In this document: piece by piece, positions 1 through 4,696 of the stretch
Position numbering within the stretch: the stretch's first letter is position 1
Layout of the letters: each line of letters opens with the position of its first letter
From: Candidatus Methanophagales archaeon
GTDB lineage: Archaea > Halobacteriota > Syntropharchaeia > Alkanophagales > Methanospirareceae
Length of the DNA: 5,956 nucleotides
Reading direction: 5' to 3'
Assembly: GCA_023131215.1 (NCBI GenBank)
Contig: JAGLZV010000020.1
Coordinates: 1 to 5,956 of the forward strand
Program-made: the position numbers and the translations under genes
The notes under the pieces: generated by a model
What the model was told of the DNA's origin: nothing
The model's database searches: none
The model's input: the letters and a program-made list of their open reading frames with translations, nothing else

Positions 1-1
1 A

Positions 2-181
2 TACAAAGACGAAGAAATAGGGGAATGTTTGGCATCCGCGCAAACTATTCATGCGAATTTCTTCCACGATTTCATGGATGATTTGATGTTTGAAGACAAT
101 AGAAAAAGAACCGAAAAACTGTTAGAGAAGTTAGTGAAAATTCTGGATTCGGAACTTAAGAGAAGCGAGGTAAGTGGTTAG
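2..181 (+). CDS. 3' end of an unidentified gene (partial, 59 codons seen)
   Basis: The frame starting at base 2 is open from the window edge to a TAG at 179-181; the other frame I checked (from base 1) hits a TGA near 79-81. The 59 visible residues are very rich in Lys, Glu, Leu and Asp and look helical. There is an IHANFFHDFMDD segment around residues 16-27 of the fragment and then a charged amphipathic helix (TEKLLEKLVKIL). The His/Asn/Phe-containing helix followed by a charged helix faintly recalls the C-terminal part of HEPN-type or PaREP1-like small archaeal proteins, but that is a guess and no function is assigned. The gene converges on threonine synthase with only 5 bp between stop codons. 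A T6 run at 183-188 directly after its stop could serve as an archaeal oligo-T terminator. Confidence 0.7.
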   Translation, partial: YKDEEIGECLASAQTIHANFFHDFMDDLMFEDNRKRTEKLLEKLVKILDSELKRSEVSG

Positions 182-186
182 GTTTT

Positions 187-1407
187 TTATACCCCTTTCA
201 ACATCTTCCTCACCACATCCACATCCGCATCCACCTCTTTTGGCGCCTCGCATATCTTTATCGCACGTTCCGGGTCTTTCAATAAATGCCCGGTAGTGAT
301 ACAAACAATCCTCTCATCTCTTTCTATTTTGCCCAGCTCAACTAATTTCTTCAACCCTGCGATAGAAGCTGCACTTGCAGGCTCTACACCTATGCCTTCC
401 AATCTTGCCAATTCGAGCTGCGCTTCCGTTATCTCCTCATCAGTCACCGATTCCGCAACGCCACCCGAGTCTCTTATTGCAAACAGTGCCTTTGCTGCAT
501 TTACCGGATTACCTATTCTTATCGCAGATGCAACAGTTTCTGGTTTGTCTTCCGGGATTATCTCCGCTTTACCTTCCTTAAACGCATTCACTATTGGCTT
601 TGCACCCTCTGCTTGAATACCTGTCATCTTTGGTATGGAATCAGTGATACCCAATGTCTTTAACTCCAAAAAACCTTTAAAAATCGCACTTATGTTCCCT
701 GCATTCCCTACTGGCAGAATCACCCTATCAGGAACTTCCCAGTCGAGTTTTTCCGCAACTTCAAACGCTATTGTCTTCTGACCTTCCAACCGGTAAGGAT
801 TCACGGAATTCAATAAATAAAGTTTCTCTTCCTCGCACAGCACTCGAACTATCCTTAAAGCATCGTCAAAATTACCTCGTAGCGAGAATACTTTTGCACC
901 GTGCATCATCGCTTGTGCTACTTTCCCTAATGCCACTTTTCCCTTTGGCAGCAGAACGTAGCAAGGAATACCGGCTTTTGCCGCAAAAATAGCCAGTGAT
1001 GCAGAAGTATTACCCGTGGATGCACAAGCTACGCCTTTTACACCCAATTCCACCGCTTTCGTTACTCCCACAGTTATCCCTCGGTCTTTAAACGAACCTG
1101 AGGGGTTCAGTCCTTCATGTTTCACCCATAGCTCATCAATGCCGATGGATTTTGCGAGTCTATCGCACCTGTACAGAGGTGTGTTCCCTTCGTTTATCGT
1201 TACGGGTTTTGTATCCTCATCGAAGGGCAATAAAACACGATATTTCCACACGCCTTCTCCTTTCGCTTCGACCACTCGCTCCACATCTATCTCTGAATAA
1301 TCGTATTTTATATCTAACAAACCATCGCATTTCCTGCACGTATATACTATGTCTTCCTTAGAGAAGCATGCACCGCATCTTATGCATTTCACTTCGTATT
1401 CTTTCAT
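187..1407 (-). CDS. thrC: Threonine synthase (PLP-dependent, zinc-ribbon archaeal/plant-like type)
   Basis: Converts O-phospho-L-homoserine and water to L-threonine and phosphate, the last step of threonine biosynthesis, in the cytoplasm. The 406 residues match the usual length of about 400 for this class. An N-terminal zinc-ribbon has Cys8, Cys11, Cys24 and Cys27 (CIRC...CRKC). The fold-type II PLP domain follows: SGSFKDRG with the Schiff-base lysine at Lys107, STGNTSAS at 130-137 facing the cofactor ring, the phosphate loop PVGNAGN at 232-238, and TTGH at 371-374 near the pyridine nitrogen. EPASAAS (342-348) is also typical. The ATG at 1407 gives the zinc-ribbon its full length; a weak AGGT lies 6 nt before it. 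The gene is monocistronic as seen: it converges with the partial gene at its 3' end and is divergent from tRNA-His at its 5' end. Family membership is clear. Other fold-type II enzymes (e.g. cysteate synthase, a thrC paralog in methanogens) are the only serious alternative. Confidence 0.93.
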   Translation of the reverse strand: MKEYEVKCIRCGACFSKEDIVYTCRKCDGLLDIKYDYSEIDVERVVEAKGEGVWKYRVLLPFDEDTKPVTINEGNTPLYRCDRLAKSIGIDELWVKHEGLNPSGSFKDRGITVGVTKAVELGVKGVACASTGNTSASLAIFAAKAGIPCYVLLPKGKVALGKVAQAMMHGAKVFSLRGNFDDALRIVRVLCEEEKLYLLNSVNPYRLEGQKTIAFEVAEKLDWEVPDRVILPVGNAGNISAIFKGFLELKTLGITDSIPKMTGIQAEGAKPIVNAFKEGKAEIIPEDKPETVASAIRIGNPVNAAKALFAIRDSGGVAESVTDEEITEAQLELARLEGIGVEPASAASIAGLKKLVELGKIERDERIVCITTGHLLKDPERAIKICEAPKEVDADVDVVRKMLKGV

Positions 1408-1454
1408 GGTAAAAACCTATGTTCACATCAATGGTATTAATAAAAGAGCAATGA

Positions 1455-1465
1455 AGATATAAAAG
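1455..1465 (-). promoter_or_regulatory. Candidate TATA box for thrC
   Basis: Read on the minus strand this is CTTTTATATCT, a good archaeal box A. Initiation about 25 nt downstream, near 1435, would give a leader of about 27 nt that includes the AGGT at 1415-1418. A second AT-rich candidate (CTTTTATTAAT, 1436-1446) would instead give a leader of under 10 nt. Position-based inference only. Confidence 0.4.
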
Positions 1466-1480
1466 AAAATTGTTCGGCAT

Positions 1481-1489
1481 CTTTATATG
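1481..1489 (+). promoter_or_regulatory. Candidate TATA box for tRNA-His
   Basis: CTTTATATG is a strong archaeal box A match; it predicts initiation near 1510 and a tRNA precursor leader of about 50 nt to be removed by RNase P. Alternatives are TTAAATAAG (1505-1513, leader about 25 nt) and GTTTATAC (1537-1544, which is too close to the tRNA start for normal spacing). The choice among them is uncertain. Confidence 0.35.
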
Positions 1490-1559
1490 GGTCTGGGGGC
1501 TATGTTAAATAAGATTTAAGGTAATGCGGAAAGGAAGTTTATACTGTTCGTACAAAAAT

Positions 1560-1630
1560 GCCGGGGTGTGGTAGAGGCATCCCTTGGGACTGTGGATCCC
1601 AAGACCTGGGTTCAAATCCCAGCCCCGGCC
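1560..1630 (+). tRNA. tRNA-His (anticodon GTG)
   Basis: The cloverleaf folds with a perfect 7-bp acceptor stem (1560-1566 with 1623-1629), a 5-bp anticodon stem (1585-1589 with 1597-1601), a loop holding U33 and anticodon GTG at 1592-1594, and a perfect 5-bp T stem (1606-1610 with 1618-1622) around TTCAAAT. T8, A14, G18G19 and A21 are in place. The D stem is weak: only G11-C24 and G12-C23 pair, with U10xC25 and U13xU22 mismatches. There is no intron. CCA is not encoded (T follows C73). The discriminator is C73, as expected for tRNA-His, but the base before position 1 (1559) is T, so the G-1 identity element is not encoded. A T-rich stretch at 1631-1640 probably ends transcription. Confidence 0.95.
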
Positions 1631-1670
1631 TTTACCTTTTAGTTCGTAGTCCTCAGTAAAAATTCCAAGC

Positions 1671-1714
1671 ATTTTGAAATTGTTCGAGATTTGGTGCTTG
1701 TAATTTGGGATTTT
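1671..1714. repeat. Degenerate short tandem ATTTGG tract
   Basis: ATTTGG occurs at 1689-1694 and 1703-1708, a 14-nt spacing, within ATTTGGTGCTTGTA and ATTTGGGATTTTTT. A further related stretch (GAAATTGTTCG, 1676-1686) precedes them. The minus strand of this tract reads as the spurious peptide IPNYKHQISN, resembling peptides often mis-called from intergenic AT-rich repeats in metagenome genomes (from memory). Only two clear units are present here, so this may be a relic or chance. Confidence 0.3.
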
Positions 1715-1751
1715 TTCGCTTTTAAATTTTATCGCACCCCATACAAACACA

Positions 1752-1763
1752 AATATTTATAAG
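1752..1763 (+). promoter_or_regulatory. Candidate TATA box for the tmk homolog
   Basis: AATATTTATAAG is a good box A. The predicted start of transcription near 1783-1787 leaves a short leader of about 15 nt that contains, or just includes, the AGAGGA Shine-Dalgarno-like sequence at 1788-1793, 7 nt before the ATG. Confidence 0.5.
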
Positions 1764-1800
1764 GTGTGACGATTTTGTTGATAACTTAGAGGATAATCGA

Positions 1801-2406
1801 ATGAAAGCCGAAAAAGGGATATTGATAGTGATTGAGGGGTTGGATGGGGCGGGGTTATCAACACAGGCAGCGCTTTTGGCAGGGTACCTCAGAGACAAAA
1901 ACGAAAAGGTTATTTTAACGAAGGAACCAACCTCTTCACCTATTGGAAATCTGGTCAGGTCTGCACTTAAACATGAATGGAAATCATCCCCATTGGCATT
2001 GCAATTGCTATTCGCTGCTGATAGAGAAAATCATTTACAGAACGAGATTGAACCTGCATTGCGGGAAAATAAAATTGTCATCTCAGACCGATATATCCTG
2101 TCATCTTTAGCCTTTGGCTCGGTAGATGTTGACCAGGAATTTTTGAAACAAATCAACTCGAAGTTTAGAAAACCCGACCTTACTTTTATTATTGACACGC
2201 CGCCAAGGGGTTGTTTAGAAAGGATTAATAAAGCAAGAGAGAAGCTTGAATTATTTGAGGAGGAGAAGAAGTTAGAAAAAGTCCGGGAAAAATGTTTATC
2301 GCTTAGGAATTACTTCAAAAACACATCTATAATGGATGGCGATAGGGAAAAGGAGAATGTTTCAAAAGATATACAGGAAGTGATTGAGAAAGCACTCATG
2401 ACGTAA
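1801..2406 (+). CDS. tmk: Thymidylate kinase family protein with a lysine-less Walker A
   Basis: Thymidylate kinases phosphorylate dTMP to dTDP with ATP, in the cytoplasm, on the path to dTTP. The 201 residues fit the family (about 200). Motifs in order: P-loop GLDGAGLS at 13-20, TKEP at 40-43 (the family's T-R/K-E-P dTMP-contact motif), FAADRENH at 71-78, DRY at 96-98 followed by SSLAFG, PDLTFIIDTP at 125-134, and a charged LID-like helix at about 142-162. The P-loop Gly rather than Arg after Asp15 would fit the bacterial/type II arrangement. The oddity is residue 19: the invariant Walker A Lys is Leu (codon TTA). The remaining substrate motifs are kept, which argues against simple decay. 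The ATG at 1801 is supported by AGAGGA 7 nt upstream and a TATA box. The gene stands alone on + and converges with dinB (16 bp between reading frames). It may be an active variant, or a kinase-like protein with another role; the genome could carry another tmk. Confidence 0.85.
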   Translation: MKAEKGILIVIEGLDGAGLSTQAALLAGYLRDKNEKVILTKEPTSSPIGNLVRSALKHEWKSSPLALQLLFAADRENHLQNEIEPALRENKIVISDRYILSSLAFGSVDVDQEFLKQINSKFRKPDLTFIIDTPPRGCLERINKAREKLELFEEEKKLEKVREKCLSLRNYFKNTSIMDGDREKENVSKDIQEVIEKALMT

Positions 2407-2422
2407 CTCTATAATCTATAAT

Positions 2423-3544
2423 CTACACTATCCTCCTTTGCTTCTCGTCAACCACACCCAAATTTGACACACGAACGCCCACCAATCTTATTTTCTTTCC
2501 CTTATCCTTCTCCCTCCCTTTTCCCTCACTAAATTCCGTCATCAATTCCTTCGCCGCTTTCTTGAGCATGCTTAAGTCAGAATGAAAGGATTTGAGTGTC
2601 TTAGCCCTTGTGTGTATGGCGAAATCTTCAAACTTGACTTTTATCGAGACCGTTTTAAAAACAAAACCTTCGCGCTTTATCGCATTATAAACCTCTTCTA
2701 CTAATCCATCCACGCAATCATTTAATATGGATACGTCTCGTGTATCCTCGGCAAAAGTTCTCTCTCGACTTAAAGACTTCCGCTCCCATTCCTCTTCCAC
2801 TTCGCTTTCATCAACCCCGTTTGCAACCAGATGAAGTCTCGTGCCATATTTCCCGAATTTAGCTACGAGTTTTTGCACGTCACAGCTCGCAAGTTGTCCT
2901 ATTTGCTCGATGCCCATCTTTTTTAACATCTCATCGGTTTTTGGTCCCACACCAGGAATCTTTTTTACTGGTAAAGGAGCCAGGAATTCTCTTGCTTTTC
3001 CTTCTTCTACAACCGTCAGACCATCAGGTTTTACAAAAGCCGATGCTATCTTTGCTACCGTTTTATTTGGAGCGATGCCAATTGAACATGTTAATTCCTC
3101 TTTCTCCAGTATCTCCCTCTTTATCATCTGTGCATATTCTCTTGCGTTGTCCCAATCGCGCACTTTTGTGCTGACATCAAGAAAAGCCTCGTCAATGCTC
3201 ACCTGCTCTATTTTATCAGCGTATTTCCTCAAAATAGCCATTATTTCACGTGACACGCGTTTGTATAACGGCATATTTACCGGTAAGAATTTCGCATCCG
3301 GGCATAGTTTGTATGCCCTGGAAAGCGGCATTGCAGAATGAATACCGTATTCTCTCGCTTCGTATGAGCACGTGCTCACAACTCCTCTTATCTTCCTATC
3401 GGGTTCTTCAGCAGCTTTTTCTTTTTCTTCTTCTGTCTTAATTCCTCCTCCTACGATTACCGGCAAGCCCTTCAGTTCTGGATTCTCTCGCACTTCAACT
3501 GCTGAAAAGAAACTGTCCATGTCCACGTGAAGTATTACTTTCAT
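2423..3544 (-). CDS. dinB: DNA polymerase IV (Y-family translesion polymerase)
   Basis: Copies past DNA lesions with low fidelity. Of the 373 residues, the palm starts with HVDMDSFFSAVE: Asp8 is a catalytic metal ligand and Phe13 the probable steric gate against ribonucleotides. STCSYEAREYG (57-67) belongs to the fingers, and SIDEAFLD (116-123) holds catalytic Asp118 and Glu119. CSIGIAPNKTVAKIAS (153-168) and the thumb helix-hairpin-helix IPGVGPKT (196-203) follow, and the little-finger domain covers about 257-363. About 15 extra, highly charged residues sit between VIVGG and RGVVST (roughly 34-52). The C-terminus is QRRIV and lacks the aromatic pair of a classical PCNA-binding box. The start ATG overlaps the stop of the upstream regulator gene (ATGA, 3541-3544), so translation is probably coupled and the gene co-transcribed. 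The stop codon is TAG; read-through would add only 8 residues before TGA. The TAG overlaps a TATAATC direct duplication (2410-2423). Confidence 0.95.
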   Translation of the reverse strand: MKVILHVDMDSFFSAVEVRENPELKGLPVIVGGGIKTEEEKEKAAEEPDRKIRGVVSTCSYEAREYGIHSAMPLSRAYKLCPDAKFLPVNMPLYKRVSREIMAILRKYADKIEQVSIDEAFLDVSTKVRDWDNAREYAQMIKREILEKEELTCSIGIAPNKTVAKIASAFVKPDGLTVVEEGKAREFLAPLPVKKIPGVGPKTDEMLKKMGIEQIGQLASCDVQKLVAKFGKYGTRLHLVANGVDESEVEEEWERKSLSRERTFAEDTRDVSILNDCVDGLVEEVYNAIKREGFVFKTVSIKVKFEDFAIHTRAKTLKSFHSDLSMLKKAAKELMTEFSEGKGREKDKGKKIRLVGVRVSNLGVVDEKQRRIV

Positions 3545-4059
3545 CTGCTTCTGCTCTTTTGATTGAAATTACTTTTCGTTTCCTTTTCAACCTTTCGTCT
3601 GCGGAAAGCCAAATACAAAAATAGAACGCCAAGCAAGAGCAAAATCACGCCAAAGATTAAATACTTTGGTTCATAGAGCGGTACAATCTCTTCTTCTTTT
3701 AATTCTGGAAAAGTGCTTTTGATAAACCAATACATCTCAATAATCCCTCCAACAAAGCTGAGTGCCGCAGAAGACAGAAGGATTATTATCTTTGTCATTT
3801 CATGTGGATGAAGCAGCCTTCTTCCTTTTTCTGTTAGCTCGTAGTATACCCATTTATTTCCATTGTCGTTCTTCCTCACCAAATCCGTATCAACCAATCT
3901 GTCCAAATTTTCGTGAATCGTGGATTTAGGAAGATTCAGCTTTTTGGATAACTCACTTGCAGTCATACGCCTTATATAAAGGCTTTTGAGGATATTTGCT
4001 CTCGTATCTGATGATAGAACGCCAAGAGTTTTCTTATCAAGTGCTATTTCATCTTTCAT
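3541..4059 (-). CDS. Membrane-anchored winged-helix transcriptional regulator
   Basis: A 172-residue protein with a DNA-binding head and a membrane tail. Residues about 8-83 form an ArsR/MarR-like winged helix: SSDTRANILKSLY (first helices), TASELSKKLNLPKSTIHENL (33-52, helix-turn-helix), then the wing with KWVYYELTEKGRRLL. Two hydrophobic helices follow at about 90-112 and 133-152, joined by an acidic 20-residue loop and ending in a basic AFRRRKVEK tail. By the positive-inside rule, both the head and the C-terminus face the cytoplasm and the acidic loop faces outside. It is the first gene of an operon with dinB (4-nt overlap), so it likely controls itself, dinB, or both, perhaps in answer to an envelope signal; this is inferred. 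No Shine-Dalgarno lies at normal distance; a TATA box about 25-30 nt before the ATG suggests a leaderless mRNA. Archaeal regulators of this head-plus-two-helix layout are known, but the ligand and targets are not evident here. Confidence 0.8.
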   Translation of the reverse strand: MKDEIALDKKTLGVLSSDTRANILKSLYIRRMTASELSKKLNLPKSTIHENLDRLVDTDLVRKNDNGNKWVYYELTEKGRRLLHPHEMTKIIILLSSAALSFVGGIIEMYWFIKSTFPELKEEEIVPLYEPKYLIFGVILLLLGVLFLYLAFRRRKVEKETKSNFNQKSRSR

Positions 4060-4082
4060 GTTGAATAAATTTATCCTTCCAT

Positions 4083-4098
4083 TTTATATTTTTATTAA
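4083..4098 (-). promoter_or_regulatory. Candidate TATA box for the regulator-dinB operon
   Basis: On the minus strand the segment reads TTAATAAAAATATAAA. Its TATAAA end is centred about 25-28 nt before the ATG at 4059, which predicts a leaderless or nearly leaderless transcript. The purine-rich GGAAGGAT (4073-4080) lies between them, too far from the ATG to be an ordinary ribosome-binding site. Confidence 0.5.
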
Positions 4099-4120
4099 TA
4101 GTCCTTTTGTTTGGATTTTA

Positions 4121-4154
4121 AAATAAAAATAAAAGAGAGAGGAACATACCTCTC
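4121..4154 (-). terminator. Hairpin plus T-rich tract after the lipoprotein gene
   Basis: On the minus strand a 6-bp stem GAGAGG/CCTCTC (arms at 4149-4154 and 4137-4142, 6-nt loop) begins 8 nt after the stop codon at 4163. It runs into a T-rich tract (complement of the A-rich 4121-4136). The shape is that of an intrinsic terminator. It closely resembles the one after the protease gene. The T-tract alone may be the active part in archaea. Confidence 0.55.
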
Positions 4155-4162
4155 CTTGGCTT

Positions 4163-4597
4163 TTAATCACTTGTTATCACCTCTCCGACAATCCAGTAAG
4201 GTCCTGAACAACGATCACTCGGCAACTCTGCAGAATATTTTGCTATATGTTCACTGGGCATTTCACCGCCGCCAAGTTTGATTTTATCTCCAACACGCAT
4301 TATAGGTTGATCGTTGTCATCAATGATCTGGATTACTCCATCTTCAGTGCTTAATGAAAAACCATGTGGCCATACAAGCAAATGATCACCCACGCGGAGA
4401 CAACCATCTTCTAGTACTAATTCACCAACTAATAGGGCATCCATAGAAATGGCAGGATTCTCTTTTTGCTGTGGAAAGAAAGGAGTAGAGGTTGGAGTAT
4501 TGACAGATATATCATTGTGCTGTGTCTCTTCAACACACCCACCAATCAGTATTGACATAATGATTCCAATCATCAATACTTTTAATTTTAGATTCAT
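4163..4597 (-). CDS. Small secreted lipoprotein of unknown function
   Basis: A 144-residue protein. Residues 1-20 are a lipoprotein signal: a Lys-containing start, a hydrophobic core (VLMIGIIMSILI) and a lipobox-like LIGGC with Cys21 as the likely lipidated residue. A polar Thr/Pro/Ser/Gln linker (about 25-47) follows. The globular part (about 52-144) is beta-rich: LVGELVLEDGCLRV, HLLVWPHGF, RVGDKIKLGGG and CSGPYWIVGEV. Cys66 and Cys130 could form a disulfide, sensible outside the cell. The GCLRV...LLVWP...RVGD.I.LGGGE...GPYW pattern looks like a conserved small extracellular domain that I recall in bacterial hypothetical proteins, but I cannot name it. There is no Shine-Dalgarno; AT-rich TATA-like sequence about 25 nt before the ATG suggests a leaderless transcript. 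It lies downstream of the secreted protease on the same strand, 99 bp away, with a terminator between. A shared surface role is plausible but not shown. Confidence 0.75.
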   Translation of the reverse strand: MNLKLKVLMIGIIMSILIGGCVEETQHNDISVNTPTSTPFFPQQKENPAISMDALLVGELVLEDGCLRVGDHLLVWPHGFSLSTEDGVIQIIDDNDQPIMRVGDKIKLGGGEMPSEHIAKYSAELPSDRCSGPYWIVGEVITSD

Positions 4598-4614
4598 TTT
4601 GAATTTTTAATACT

Positions 4615-4627
4615 GTTTTAATAATAA
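4615..4627 (-). promoter_or_regulatory. Candidate TATA box for the lipoprotein gene
   Basis: On the minus strand TTATTATTAAAAC lies about 18-30 nt before the ATG at 4597, so transcription would start at or next to the ATG. The same AT-rich stretch abuts the T-tract of the preceding terminator, so terminator and promoter are packed together. AT-richness makes chance matches easy. Confidence 0.35.
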
Positions 4628-4655
4628 AAAATAAAAAGGAGAGGATATACCTCTC
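4622..4655 (-). terminator. Hairpin plus T-rich tract after the protease gene
   Basis: A 6-bp stem GAGAGG/CCTCTC (arms at 4650-4655 and 4639-4644, loop of 5 nt) is followed on the minus strand by a T-rich tract (complement of 4622-4637). It starts 41 nt after the stop codon at 4697. The stem is identical to the one at 4137-4154. Confidence 0.55.
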
Positions 4656-4696
4656 ATTGTGTTTTAATTATTGTTTCTCTTGTTTTTTCTACTAAA

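Noticed and set aside
296..616. A 106-codon plus-strand ORF, with smaller ones at 771-992 and 1016-1300
   Set aside because: All are antisense to threonine synthase and have low-complexity composition typical of reverse-frame shadows.
1505..1750. An 81-codon minus-strand ORF
   Set aside because: It reads antisense through the tRNA-His gene (the GRGWDLNPGLGIHSP stretch is the tRNA complement) and the repeat-like tract; it has no protein-like features.
2410..2425. TATAATC tandem duplication between tmk and dinB
   Set aside because: Only two 7-nt units; too short to call a repeat family or attachment site, though it overlaps the dinB stop codon.
2423..2425. dinB TAG as a pyrrolysine codon
   Set aside because: Read-through adds only 8 residues that complete no known motif, and the protein is already full length; no pyl genes are in the window.
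2841..3341. A 166-codon plus-strand ORF
   Set aside because: It lies wholly antisense to dinB, whose family motifs are clear; no ribosome-binding site or recognisable domain supports it.
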